From assembly GCA_963170055.1 (NCBI GenBank), contig CAUJGJ010000083.1:2004101-2068100 (forward strand): a stretch of DNA of 64,000 nucleotides. Direction: 5' to 3'. The notes under the pieces are model-generated. The model saw nothing but the letters and a program-made list of their open reading frames with translations. It was not told where the DNA came from and did not search any database. Position numbers and translations under genes: made by a program. This DNA comes from Halisarca cf. caerulea. Lineage: Eukaryota > Porifera > Demospongiae > Chondrillida > Halisarcidae. Shown in pieces: positions 50,246-62,284 of this stretch (position 1 is its first letter; each line of letters starts with the position of its first letter).

Positions 50246-52426
50246 TGTGTACTGTGGGTAGGTACATAAATCATACAGTACAATGGCAAACACAGTAAAT
50301 ACGTTTGTACTTGCACAGTGTATATGCAATGAACCACATAAACTCACGAAAAAGACATATGTCAAGATGCTTGCAAGGTTCTTAAAGAACAGATTTGTTC
50401 ATAAAGTATCCAGATTCCAGGACAATCCTGCGACAAAGAACAAACTCCTGTCTCAGTAAAAGTACAGTTGTGGTTTGAGACAATGCACACTAGAAACAAA
50501 CACTCCTTATGTACAGAAAATCCTCACTAAAGAAGAACACTCTTAAGCAAATGTCTGTGTAGTGCAAACGAGCTCAAAGCCTTGCTTGATACAGCACATG
50601 TATCATATTCCAATAAGACAAATTAAGGTTCGAAACTAAATATGTGAGTCCCCCAAAGTTAGTCCTATGAGGTTCCACGGCATATAGTGCATTAAATACA
50701 TTAAAAATATGAGTTTAGAGTAAAGACATGCTGAACGCAGAAACATACAACTTACGGTGGGAGTAAATAATTGAAGAAGAGAGAAGAAGTGAACTGGATG
50801 GGTTCTTCTTCTGCAAATTTGAAAGACGATCTATAAAATAAAAATTCATAGTCAATGAACAGAGATTGTGTGTGAGACAAGAGCACAGTGCACTAGCTAT
50901 TGCAATATAGAGTTAAAAATTCTACTAAATGTGCATTCAATTTGTCAAAGATGCTCTAATTCGTATGTATTTTGAAACAACATTTTCACTGAATCTTGAC
51001 TACATACTGTATGTACGCACACCCATAGTCATTTTCAGCTTGCAGGGATAAAGGGAAAACTATTTCAACAATTCACAGCACAGATCCCTAGCTTTTCTCT
51101 TGTACATCCACTTGAAGTCATGCAGCAACACACGTACAGGACATGCTACATGCAAATGTACACACTCATGGATAAACACACAATGTACTTCCAGTGAACC
51201 AAAAAAACACTATATGGCTTGATACGCAAGAGTCAATCTCCACAAACCATATGCAAACTGCAGTGTATCACAACCTTTAGTACAACAGATCACTACTGAA
51301 ATTGTGAAAATGTATCATAAAGCTGTCGGTGTGAAACTTGTCTTAAAGACAACCTGTGTACACAGACCCGTCACTAGAGTAGGCTGGGCCATACTGTACT
51401 GTATGCCACCTCAGGGATACTAGTGCATCTCATCACAAGGATCACCTGTCTTGTTGCTTGAACCTTGAGTGGTCCTTGTAGACAGGTTCACAGTAACACT
51501 TGCAACAGAATGACAAGCTTTCATGCACACCCAATAGTCCACACAATCTGTATTGGACAACACCACACGCCACTTGTGTTTCTACTGATGATATTCCGTG
51601 TATCTAGGAACACTTGCTACAATAGTGACAATTATGATAAGCAAGTGGACACTCTCAAGCACTGTTGGCTGCTGTGCTTCAATGACTTCAAGAAATCAGT
51701 GGCATAATCTGCCAGTGACAGACATACCTACACTCCAATGCAAATGTCATGTGATGCCAGTCTTATCAGAACATCGCATATATACCTTTAGAGCAGGTAT
51801 TCACAGCATACAGAATTTATAATGATGATATTTGTCAATGTTCAGCAAACTCTTCAACTTAAAATGTCAACAATCACCCAATTACCAATAACACTCCTGA
51901 AAATTCCTGGAATTTGTCTCAACGCATGCAGTACATTTATTGTTACTCCACGATGACTACCACCACACAAAGGTGCAAACTACTATAATTATTATCATTG
52001 AGGAACATTGGGCTGATGATCACAACAATTACAGTAGTAACCAGAGAAACATGTGTACATAGTTCTTATTGCAAACCTAGTAAATACACATACTGTACGT
52101 AAATTACTAATATATAACATTATTACAATAATTACTAATACCAATAATCAGAATGGAGTACATTGTACCCTGTGCACTGTAAGAGTACCAGACACTGACA
52201 GGTGTTCACTCACACTATTATTCCTCCAATGTAGGCTCCCAGGACAATCAGCATACTGAGGTAGGGATGCAATCAGATATGGAGAACACTGCACTATACG
52301 CATACGGAAGCTGAGAGTGTGCTAATGATGGTCATACGTAACGTATGTGGATATGCTTATTGTATGTACATAAGTACAATGTACGCATATTCACATTTCA
52401 TGTGCTGTGTGTTTTTTAGTACAGGA

Positions 52427-52428
<2 letters not shown>

Positions 52429-52490
<62 letters not shown>

Positions 52491-52534
52491 ATGTGTGTGT
52501 ATGTGTGTGCATGTGTGCGTGTGTGTGCATGTGA
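52429..52534. repeat. TG microsatellite, copy 2
   Basis: Shorter counterpart of 15961-16222 in intron 2 of the NHE pseudogene. Confidence 0.97.
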
Positions 52535-54022
52535 GGTAGTATGAAGTACTCTAGATTGCTAATGTACTCACCAAGACTCCGGGATATTGCTGGCAATCTT
52601 TGAATACAAATGTGAATGCCATACTAGTGAACATCAAATGAAACATTGTCAATGCACAGTGATCATCAAAGAAACTGTAATATATTGTCTGCACGTACAG
52701 AAGTCAAACGTGCATGACATTTACATTTAAGAGAAGACCTGATTCAAATCCGAGCAAATTTCGCTAAAATTACACACATATTCACAAACATGCAACAACA
52801 TGAAATAAAGCTATGAATGACATACAGCCAAGTTGCCAAAGAATATTTCAAAATATTATGTTAAGCCTCTGTGGCTCTGCCTTCTGCACTATACACAGAA
52901 CAAACACTTCACACAGAGAAAACTTAGTCAGTGCTGTGATCATTTTCATAATGCTATTGCTTGTTACACCATAGTCTATGGCATATCTATATATATATGT
53001 TTATCTATGGCATAGATAATACAAACCCTATCATTACCCATGGTTACACTTCCAAGTAAACACCGTTCCATTACGTTGAGCATACATAGATATTAAAAAA
53101 CTATGCGTCGAGTACCTATGGTGTGGAATACACTAGCGTTTGAAATTCGTATGATTAGTCTATATCGAGGTCCATGGACAAGCATAGATTACTAGCAAAT
53201 TGACTGTTGTATATGAGAATCGAGGAATATCGTCTTAATTCTTCGCAGCTCGTACAAACTTACATATTTTAGCCAGAACTACGGCCATGATGAAGCCTGC
53301 AACAAGGAGATTAATCTCAACCTCGTGAAACCGAAGAGTGACAACTTGTACTTCTGTCTCGAGTAGGTGATCAACTTCGGTGGTCGCCTCATGACTTCCC
53401 TCGAGTGATGAAGTCGTTTTCTCGCTTGCTGATGTCGCGTGAGCGCACAGGAAGAGCACCAATAACAGTTGTCGAAGAACATACACCCCCATGACTGGTC
53501 AGTTCCTCGTACGTGCGCCAGACGAGATATACAGGCCGAGGGCCGAGTTTCGGAGATACAGGCCTCACTTGATTTCCCTCCTATGGCAAAATGGCGGCGT
53601 ATTGGGGTAAAAACCCACACGGTACATACGTACATATGTATTTAGGGTCTATGTATAGATTCTATATGCATGGCGCATCATAATATGCAGTACTGAATAT
53701 GATGCAATAATTTATGTTGATTGAACTGCCTGTTGCCGAGATGTTGCTTCTTCAAGCTCTGGCCTTGCCTGGGAAGAACCCAGTGTCCTATGCCAACAGT
53801 CACATACCCTGCTATCAGCCTTGCCAGGTCCCAGAGCACCCCAGTACAGCCCTAGAGCTGCCAGAGGGATCCTTTTACCCTGAGTCAGAGGCATCCAGCT
53901 AAGAGAAATCTTAAGTAGTGTAGCTGTAGGTCATAAGTAGAATCTCTTAGCAGGATTTTTGTATCTTATTGTTACTTTGATCATAGACTTTTAATAAGAG
54001 TCTATGCTTTGATTAGTAATAA

Positions 54023-54385
54023 TAAGTGTGCCTCCCCCCCCCCCCCCCCCGGGCCTGTCCATGTATGCGTCCTCCAACTCTATAAAGAGGCATTAGACAT
54101 GACTAGTGAAATACAAGGCCTTGCAGGGTGAGTCTGAGCAAGCAGTTTTCTGGTGTGGGGGGGGGGGGGGGGGGGGGATACATTTGACATGCTTTGTCAT
54201 GATCAGTAGATATAATAATATTTTCTTCAGGAACTATAGAGGATGCATATTTGATGTTTGTACAGTGGTGCACACTTATATAACAAACACTATTATTTTC
54301 TGGCTATAATAAATCTCAAGTTAATATCAGTGTAATACGTATACGTACGGCAACATAATAGCAAAACATTTGGGGGGGGGGGGGG
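54023..54385. repeat. Three homopolymer C/G tracts
   Basis: Poly-C near 54034-54050, and poly-G near 54158-54177 and 54372-54387, within the block that matches 17340-17460. No gene here. Confidence 0.85.
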
Positions 54386-54633
54386 GGTAATTACTTTGTT
54401 ATATCAGTGTTCCACTATATTATCCAGTGCATGTGTATTTTAATTACAGGACTGCCAGGAAGACCAGCAATTTATAAGTGCTGATTTGGGGTTTCCTATA
54501 ATACCTATAGACTAAATTTTAAATATCTATATGTAGCATTGTACTTGTCTCATTATTTTTACTTTAATCTTGCCTGAGTGTACGTTACTATTAACCTCTC
54601 ACTTGTCATATGTACACACATGCATGCACACAT

Positions 54634-54636
<3 letters not shown>

Positions 54637-54687
<51 letters not shown>
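54637..54687. repeat. CA microsatellite downstream of K2
   Basis: (CA)n of about 50 bp beyond the K2 stop, matching the position of the tract behind K1. Confidence 0.95.
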
Positions 54688-54689
<2 letters not shown>

Positions 54690-54766
54690 ACAATCATCAA
54701 GTATGCAAAAGTTTGGTAGGTATGATTAAGCAATGGCAATGAGGAACTGTGTCTTCAAATTAATAA

Positions 54767-57700
54767 TTAAAATTTACAGACATCAATTGACCTACGATTT
54801 TTACAAAACTCAAGTTTTTTATTACTAGACAATATAAGAGTTGAACATAATATCAAAAGAGTAATGGTTAATATCATTGTATTAATAAAAAGAACCACCC
54901 GGTCAAGCAATAACTGTTGCTCATGCTCTTGGTCACCCCTGTTTGGCATCTGATGTTGTGGATGATTGACTTCATGTGGATATGCGAGGCAAAAGATCAC
55001 AAAAAGCAAGTATAGAAATGGCTTTATAATGTAGTAGTAAAACCAGCACATAAGTTTTTTCAGAGCATTCACAAAAGGGCCAAAATAAAAGGCTGGTCTT
55101 CTCATATCCAAAACACCCACAACAAGGAAACTGTCCTCATTTGGTCCACTGGCAGAGAAAGCAAACAAACCAGTGCAAGGAAAGGACCTGACTTCCCCAG
55201 ATTGTATCCACTTGTCTTTGCTCTCATTCAAGATATAGGCTTGCTTACAGGTTCCAAAAATGCTTGTTGGATTAAGACCACCAAAAGATAAGAGCTGACC
55301 ATTGAAGCTGGTCAAGGCTGAGCCACTCTTTGGCAGTAAAGGGAATTCTGACCAACCCCAAACTTCAGGTCCACCTCTTACCGCAACCACCTTGGAGGCA
55401 GCTTGATGAAGCTCAAACAAAGGACGGGAATACACTTTCTGCGAAAAATGCTTCTTTGATACACCAGTGAGATCTCGATCTGCACCTGCTATTAGTTGAT
55501 CATTAATTATCAACATCTGAGGAAAGACTGTACCTTCAGGTAAAGTACCTACTTCTAACCACTCAGTAGGATGGAGTACGTCTAAAATTTCAATATTGAG
55601 TTCAGGCTTGCAGTCATTGCCCATTCCTCCAGCTACAATTAAGTAGTCTCCTATACCCACAGCTCCAGGGAGTTTCCGTGCATGATTCATATCTGGCAAC
55701 GTCTCCCAGTCGCCTTCAACAAGCCTGAACACATTCTTAGAACAGTTGCGGTTTTGAAGTGGCTCGTGTTCACCACCAACACAGCACAGGCTATTGCTAA
55801 GGTTAACAAGAGTGAAACAGTGCCTCTTTTTATCCAATAATGGTGGAATTTTTACTTCTTCAAGACAATGATCCAGGCCAACTCTGTAGATTACAGTTTT
55901 AGGGACAGAAGTGTTTCTTTCAGCTGGAAAGTATCCGCCACAGTACAACACTCCTTGTACCATAGCAGCTGTTTGACAAACAAAGTCTCCAGGAAGCCAT
56001 TCTTTTGTCATCCACATTATTTTTGTTTGCTCCAGTAATGCCTAAAATGTAAGAATAAGTGCACTAAGTATAGGGCACACCATTGATAGATGTATACAGT
56101 GAAACTTCCACAATAAGGACACCATTAATTGCCTTGTTTATGGAGGTGTCCTTATTTTGGAAGATTCAAACTGTACACATGTCCACGCGTGGGGCTATAA
56201 AAGGAGCAGAGCAATGGTGTTGTGTTAAAGGAGGTTTTCTGCATGCCATTTCGGAGGTGTCCTTGAATAGAGGTTTCACTGTAATACGTAAGGTGAAGTG
56301 GAGTAATTTGGAACGGCAGGCAATTTGGAACAGTCAGGCCAAGGGCAGTGTGTCAATCACAAACTATGTACATTATTTCTTGTCTGTATTGCCTCCATGA
56401 AGGGAGAGATTGGTAGTGGCAAGTATAACTGAACAACTTACCCACAACAAAAATTACAGGCCCTGCTCCAAATCACCACAGTGTTCCAAATTACTCCCCT
56501 TTACTTTACATACGTTGAAAAACCCTTTTCAAAAGCATGAAAAACCCTCCGGACAACATTGGGATCATTATGGAGTATGGTAGTACTCCATATGTAGGAT
56601 TGACACGGAAAAACATGGCCACCATACATTAGCGCAAACTTTGTTTTCGTCTGAAAACTGACGATGCAGTACAATTGGTAGCATTTAGAAGTGATATTGG
56701 TGCCTTTTGACACACTAGCTATAAGATAAAGTAGTTAAAACCCTTTGTAGGCCAATTTCTTAAAAGAACTTCGAAATTTTAGATGAAAATGTATGGCTAC
56801 GCAACACCAGTACCATTTTAAGATTCTTCTTCTTCTTATTATTATTATTCTTCTCGTCGTTTTTTCGAACTGAGCTACAGGTCACCACGAAGGGTCCAGA
56901 GGTCTCATCTTTTGCCAGTGAGCTCCGATTGTTAGTGCGAAGTGCCTGTTGTAGGTTTCGAAGCAACACCTACACTTCTAAAGCGAGAAAAAATTTAATG
57001 GGCAAATCCCATATATTCGCCAAATCAGTGAAATGGCTTTGCGAGACTAGATGTACGCGTACGTACACAAGGTCTGTGCTTCAATGATCGTCAACTGCAG
57101 CGCTCTTCTTGATCTAGCATGTTTCTAGATGGGTACATTGATATTAGTTAGGTAACTGAATAGATTTCTAGTTACTTCATCTTACAAGATTTGATCGTGT
57201 TCCTCCTCAACTGCAGTGGAAACCTATTCAAGTAACCGTTTCGCTATAAAAGGAAAAACTGCACGAACAAGGGTGTATAAAAACCATTTAAAAATGGTAA
57301 AAGGATGTAAGATTGACACAGGATCGTGCAAAAAGCCATTATCAAAAAAGGATTCGCCGAAAACACTTGGAACAAGGGTAAGTTGCAAAACCAGTACTGG
57401 GCTAGGTGGGCAAAGGGCAAGGCAGGCATAGGGCTAGACGAGCATAGGGCTACACACACATGAGGCTAGACGGGTATAGGGCTAGACAGAGTTTAGTTGG
57501 ACTGAGTGCACACTGTGCAAATTCCTACATCCCGCAGCACATATGTACTGTATAATGTGTTGCACATGCGGGATGTAGGAATTTGCACAGTGTGCACTCA
57601 GTCCAACTAAACTCTGTCTAGCCCTATACCCATCTAGCCTCATGTATGTGTAGCCCTATACTCGTCTAGGCCTATACCTGTCTTGACCTTTGCCCACCTA

Positions 57701-60700
57701 AAGCCCTGTACCAGTTTTGCAACTTACCCTTGTTCCAAGTGTTTTTGGAGTATCGTTTTTTAACAATGCCTTTTTGCACAATCCTGTGTTAATCCTATAT
57801 CCTTTTACAATTTTTAAATGGTTATCATTTACATCTACAAACACCCATAGTGGACACTATCGTAGACTTCGATATCACTACAGACACACCTCCTCCGCCA
57901 GGCACTTCTACTTTAATCGAGTGGTCAAGCTCTGGAACTCTTTCCCACCAATAAATATTGCTCGATCATACGCTTCAATCAATTAAGCGCATCCTAACCA
58001 ACATTTTATGGAATAGATTTTTCCTCAACTTGATTCTACAACCCCTGCATATACCAGCTTATCTGTTCATGTTGTCACTGTCACTCCACTGCACATTAAT
58101 TCTCCTGTACCATACAGTACAGTGTTCCCCCCAGAAAAAAATCAAGGGATATGGGGTTTCGCGTAAGAGCGCACATGCACGTGCTGTAGTTTATCATGTC
58201 CCCAATATCCCATGCCATGCTTTATCCAAATTGAATTCATCTATCAGTGCATGGTCCTTCATTGCTTAAAGTAATTAAGAATTTACTTGAAAGCTGATTG
58301 ATAGCATCAGTTTTAATATGCAAAAGAGCAGACAAGCCACCTTCACCGTCCACAATGGACATTGGCATAAGACCAATGCTACCAGCTTGCTGAGGTTGGG
58401 GAGAGTTCTTGTGTGCATCTGCGCAAGGTGACAGTTGTACACTGACAAGCATCATGGCTTCATTAATTCAAATCATTAACACTTGGTTGGCTTCACTAGT
58501 AAACAAGTATTGCTACTACTGTTTCTTTTTTGGTTTTTTTTTAATGGCAGAATAGTGCCAACAATAATAATAGAGAACTAATATTATACATAATAATAGG
58601 CAAAAATCAAGAGGTGTTTAAGATCATAAAACAATATAGATGCATGAGGTTTATTATGGAGTACGGTAGTACTCCATATGTAGGATTGACACATGGCCGC
58701 CATACATTAGCGAAAATTTGTTTTCGCTCAAAAACTAACGGTATGGTGACTCTATAGTTTTCAAAAGTAGATTTTGGTGCATTTTGACACACCAGCTACA
58801 ACGAAAAGTAGTTTAAAAACTTCAGAAAGGTATCTCTTGAAAGAAATGCGAAGTACACTCACTGAGGTATGGGTCCGCAACACCATAGCATATTAAAACT
58901 AGTCGTGAACAAAGTTCAGAACCTCGCTAAAAGGAAAGGACATTGAAATTGAATGGGAATGGGAATATGGATGAAATAATTGATTGCATAAAATTATAAT
59001 GTAGTTGTGAGCTAGTCTCATGTAGCCAGACAAACTCCTTTGGTCCTGTGTGAAGGAATGGGACATTTTAAAGGGATCATGCATGCTTTTTGAACAGTGA
59101 TACCTTCTGCAATGCTGAATGTTTGGACTATTGATAGCTCATGATCAGTTGACGATTTGTCTCTTAGTCACCATGTTAGTACACATTTTCATAATTTTGG
59201 TATAAACCGTAATCAGTCTTTTAGTTCTGCACTCACACGAATTTCAACACTACTGCTTGTCCTGACAAACTCACTAGACAAAATACACTCCCTAGTAGTA
59301 CTCAGAGTATATAATAGTTGAGCTATTGGCCACTTATCTGAACCCCCTGCAGCATATGCATTGGGCATACCAATATAAAATTTGTGATCAATTATATTCC
59401 CGCATTATGCCTGTAAAATTTCAACACCTATCATTTCCACACCTGTGCCAGCATATTCCTTCTTTACGAAGGCGCCGATGGCGGCAAAAGGCATGCACAC
59501 TCCTTCCTGCTCCGCACTCGGCGTTTGTACGGAAACATGGCCGCACACACAATCTATAGTCACAGTTGGCAGGGCTGGCAAATGGCCGTCACAATGGCGT
59601 GGCTATTCAGTGGCCCGAATCGCAATATCACATATCCTTCCTTTCGTTCGAAAGTAATCTAAAATCGCTTAGGATAAATTCAAGAGTGTCATTTTTTATG
59701 TATTCGAACACGGGGAAAAGGACCGAACGTTGAAGTTTGACATCGCCTCGTGTTGACCAAAAAAGGGAGGTTTTTTCTGCCTTTATCGATCAGCGAGATC
59801 GCCCAACGAAGCGATCAACAGCTTAACGTGAAGAATTCCTCTCGGCATACACTGTGATGTCAGATCCTCTTTGCATTGCCAATCGATATAATCCTGTATC
59901 ACACACCAGATTCAGAAATGTATTCTGCACACTGTAGTACACATGTACACAGTATAATGCACTCAGTAACCAACAGTAACTTGAGGTCAACTGTAGTACA
60001 CGATAATGGCGTCATCATTTAGGAATAGACACACTATACTATAGCAAGGTTAGGCAAAGGCGAATTGGCCGACGAAGAATCAGAAACTGGGGCTAAAAAT
60101 GCACATGCAGCACAACGACGTACATAGCTTCTGAAACGAGGGCCAGCCGTGATAGCCATGCCACGAACATTGGCATCAAATCGCGACACGGAGCCAGAAC
60201 GAACGCATTCCAAAATGGCCGGCAAGATGGTGACGTTGCCCGAAGGTAAATCTGCAACCCCTAGTTTTCGGCCACCGTCAAATAAAATTCTGCTTCGATA
60301 GAGTTGACTGGCTTTACATTTCGTTTCTTTTACGTAGGTTTTCAAGTGCATGGGGCTTTCTAATACGCGCCCATACGGTCGAATAGCCACGACTTTAGAT
60401 ACCTCCTGCGCGTATGGCGGTCTAGATCATTCGGCTTTTCTCGCTTTAGGACGCAGAACGCTTGCACCCCGACGTTGGCGTTGGTGCCTCGTGCTTGCTA
60501 GTCTCTCGGCCGAGGAGCAGTCGGCCGGAGAAGAAAATGAAGGGTGGCCTAAAATTAGCATTTTAGGTGCGGCCCCTGCGTAGGCGGGCTGCCGTCGGAC
60601 TCCCCGTACTTGAACCATCAGAGGGGGGGCGAGCGTAAGCGAGCTCCCAATTATTATTCTTCTCGTTGCTTTTTTGAACTGAGCTACAGGTCTCCACGAA

Positions 60701-62245
60701 GGGTCCAGAGGCCTCATCTTTCACCAGTGAGCACCGACTGTTAGCGCAAAGTGCCTTTTGTATGTTTTGAAGCCACACCTACACTTCAAAAACGATAAAA
60801 TTTTTAATAGACAAATCCCATACATTCGCCGGATCAGCCATTTTCGGATTATCAAAATGACTACGTGAGACTAGGCATACATGTACGTACATACACATGG
60901 CAAAGCGTTCTATGGTTCGACGATCGTCGCTACTTCAGTGCTCTATTGTTAGAGCCTTTGTTTCTACATGGGTACATTGATTTTAGTCAGGTAGCTGCAT
61001 ACTTTTAGCTTCTTATGTTACAAGACTTCATATAAGTATATACATATAATGTGCTGCACATGAAGGATGTAGGAATTTGCACAGTGTACACTTAGTCCAA
61101 TTAAACTTTGTCTAGCCCTATACCCGTCTAGCCTCATGTATGTGTAGCCCTATGCTCGTCTAGCTCTATGCCTGTCTTGTCCTTTGTCCATCTAGCCCTG
61201 TACCTGTTTTGCAACTCCTCCTTGTTCCAAGTGTTTTCGGAGAATCCTTTTTTGATAAGGCCTTTTTGCACGGTCCTGTGTCAAGCCTACATCCTTTAAC
61301 TATTTATAAATGGTTTTTATACACTCTTTAAAAGAGTCCTTCAGCCAGGATGACCTGAGCTGAGGCACAATCAATGGGTGATCGATATGAAGACCTTGAT
61401 CCTGTACTTCTGTGACCTTGCTAAGTAAACACAAAGGAAGTTGGAAGGCTTCTGTTAACTTTTGAAGGCATATCAGCCAATATGCCTTCATCAAGGAAGG
61501 CATATTGGACCGATATGCCTTAATGTATGTAGGGAGAACCCTGCAGTATATGTAAATTACTTTTCAACTTTTACTTTGAATTCCAATTGCTGTCCCTGTC
61601 TCATGCTAATTATGTATTATCTCATCACTGTCACTTGCATTTTCCACTGAAAGTAATTTTATTTTCAAGAAATGTATGCTACCATCTTTAAATGGGCTAA
61701 CAATGCACACTTTAATTTCCTGCAATTTTATCATTGAGTCTCCATCATCATCCTTTTTGTCACTAAGGTATAATTTACATTGGCATCTTTGTGGCTACAC
61801 TGCAATGTTAGTGCATGTCCATCAAGCACATCACCTTTCTACCCACAACACTTTCCCCCTCATGTCATGTTCCCCCTGTGCTAGTAAAGTGTTTAATAAT
61901 AATACGTAATAATATGAGACTACCTAAACTATTTTACTTACAAATTTAAGAGCTTTATTCTCCAACTCAACACTATTCATATCTTTATTTATGCTCTTTT
62001 CAGTACTGGCTGTAGACGTCACCTGCGACAGTGAAAACGAACGTGAAAGCACAAGTGCGTCCCCGCCCTTGGTTCGGCAGCCAAGGAACATATCCTACGA
62101 ATAGATAATTTTTTCTTACCTCCATAGCTTTTTTCATCAGTCTCAAATATTCGCGTTCATGTCTTAGTTTTAGGACAGATCTTGCTTTCGTTGAAGGTTC
62201 AGAAGAGTATCGATGAGATAACTTCACATTACTCTTGGACGCCAT
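54767..62245 (-). CDS. Kelch-repeat protein with two C-terminal membrane helices (K2), duplicate of K1
   Basis: Three exons, 62120-62245, 61942-62022 and 54767-56041, 493 residues. It is collinear with K1 exon for exon and closely similar (GDFVCQTAA, LPDMNHARKLPGAV, CKNRRSIDVC shared). Kelch blades are followed by two hydrophobic segments and the same basic C-terminus; the loop between the segments is different (HEVNHPQHQMPNRGDQ). An upstream in-frame ATG (MTNWK) exists at 62260, but the MASK start is the one shared with K1. Intron sizes are reversed relative to K1: here intron 1 is about 97 bp and intron 2 is 5.9 kb, swollen by repeats between 56.1 and 61.9 kb. All three exons are open, so the copy is probably functional. 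It is the distal gene of the segmental duplication. Confidence 0.84.
56095..56283. mobile_element. Tigger/pogo-like MITE, well preserved
   Basis: TACAGTGAAACTTCCACAAT plus AAGGACACC at the left; GGTGTCCTTGAATAGAGG plus TTTCACTGTA at the right; bounded by TA. About 189 bp, non-coding. Lies just upstream of the long exon of K2, in its intron 2. Confidence 0.72.
56560..56790. repeat. Dispersed repeat (GTAGTACTCCATATGTAGGA)
   Basis: GGAGTATGGTAGTACTCCAT, GCCACCATACATTAGCG and TTTTGACACAC(T)AGCTA recur at 58650-58880, both in K2 intron 2. Starts with the small palindrome GGAGTA...TACTCC. Confidence 0.65.
56810..57200. repeat. Dispersed repeat, part of a composite with the fold-back element
   Basis: GAACTGAGCTACAGGTCACC, AAGGGTCCAGAGGTCTCATC, AACACCTACACTTCTAAAG and GATGGGTACATTGAT recur in the same order at 60650-61035. 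Both copies lie in K2 intron 2 and run into a fold-back copy. Confidence 0.75.
57270..57822. repeat. Fold-back element with internal ~15-bp tandem units, full length
   Basis: Second full copy of the 25.5-kb element: GGGTGTATAAAAACCATTTA at the left, TTTTTAAATGG at the right, central AATTTGCACAGTGTGCACTC. Inside K2 intron 2; the right end meets the LINE fragment at 57850. Confidence 0.75.
57850..58130 (+). mobile_element. 3'-terminal fragment of a Jockey/CR1-group LINE
   Basis: Plus-strand reading HRRLRYHYRHTSSARHFYFN, then RVVKLWNSFPPINI, is the C-terminus typical of CR1/Jockey-type reverse transcriptase ORFs. A frameshift later, FLWNRFFLNLI continues the same region. No other part of the element is present. 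It abuts the right arm of the fold-back element at 57270-57822, in K2 intron 2. Confidence 0.65.
58650..58880. repeat. Dispersed repeat, second copy
   Basis: GGAGTACGGTAGTACTCCAT, GCCGCCATACATTAGCG and TTTTGACACACCAGCTACAA; partner of 56560-56790. Confidence 0.65.
60034..60640 (-). repeat. GC-rich block with overlapping open frames, probably a transposon part
   Basis: Distinctly richer in G+C than its surroundings. On the minus strand one frame (60034-60390) reads MAIRPYGRVLESPMHLKTYV onward for 118 codons, and another upstream reads GAAPKMLILGHPSFSSPADC. I recognise no domain. Its left limit is unclear (another GC-rich patch lies at 59460-59870); the right end passes into the 60640-61035 repeat. 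The context inside a transposon-filled intron favours a repeat over a gene, though a small nested gene is not excluded. Confidence 0.4.
60640..61035. repeat. Dispersed repeat, second copy
   Basis: Partner of 56810-57200 (GAACTGAGCTACAGGTCTCC; AAGGGTCCAGAGGCCTCATC; CATGGGTACATTGAT). Its left side abuts the GC-rich block 60034-60640. Confidence 0.75.
61040..61326. repeat. Right half of the fold-back element
   Basis: From AATGTGCTGCACATGAAGGA to GGTTTTTATACAC, with the tandem TAGCCCTATACCCGTC units and CTTGTTCCAAGTG. Immediately preceded by the 60650-61035 repeat, the same order as at 56.8-57.8 kb, so both derive from one composite. Confidence 0.65.
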
Positions 62246-62284
62246 TTTCCAATTAGTCATCTAGCCAGGTTTGTCATAAAATTT

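Larger units (their letters stand above)
46464..53492 (-). pseudogene. Truncated, frameshifted Na+/H+ exchanger copy 2
   Basis: Second copy of the first ten NHE exons, collinear with copy 1 and with the same splice borders: 53264-53492, 52572-52623, 52214-52255, 50756-50830, 50348-50427, 48823-48957, 48151-48226, 47104-47186, 46891-47002, 46464-46545. Every exon matches copy 1 in length except exon 5, which is 80 rather than 82 bp. A 2-bp loss in the codons after ESGYFMNK shifts the frame and gives a stop at about residue 148. Exons 11-17 (half the membrane domain and the tail) have no counterpart downstream; the homology ends in the intron after exon 10, near 45.1 kb. Exon 6 also carries a Gly-to-Asp change (LLFDVITS). 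I infer a pseudogene. The mild divergence and intact splice sites suggest a fairly recent origin, and a sequencing error in exon 5 cannot be excluded. Confidence 0.85.
45060..62250. repeat. Segmental duplication, copy 2 (NHE pseudogene plus kelch gene K2)
   Basis: Counterpart of 7212-32730. It lacks the retroposed gene and the LINEs but carries its own insertions: the 63-bp hairpin at 47336-47398 and the repeat block 56.1-61.9 kb inside K2. The left boundary falls next to an ACGC/AC microsatellite at 44950-45028, as copy 1's falls next to a TG tract; the right boundary is just upstream of the K2 start codon. Confidence 0.9.

Noticed and set aside
62245..62260. Upstream ATG (MTNWK) as the K2 start
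   Set aside because: Not present in K1; the MASK start is shared by both duplicates.
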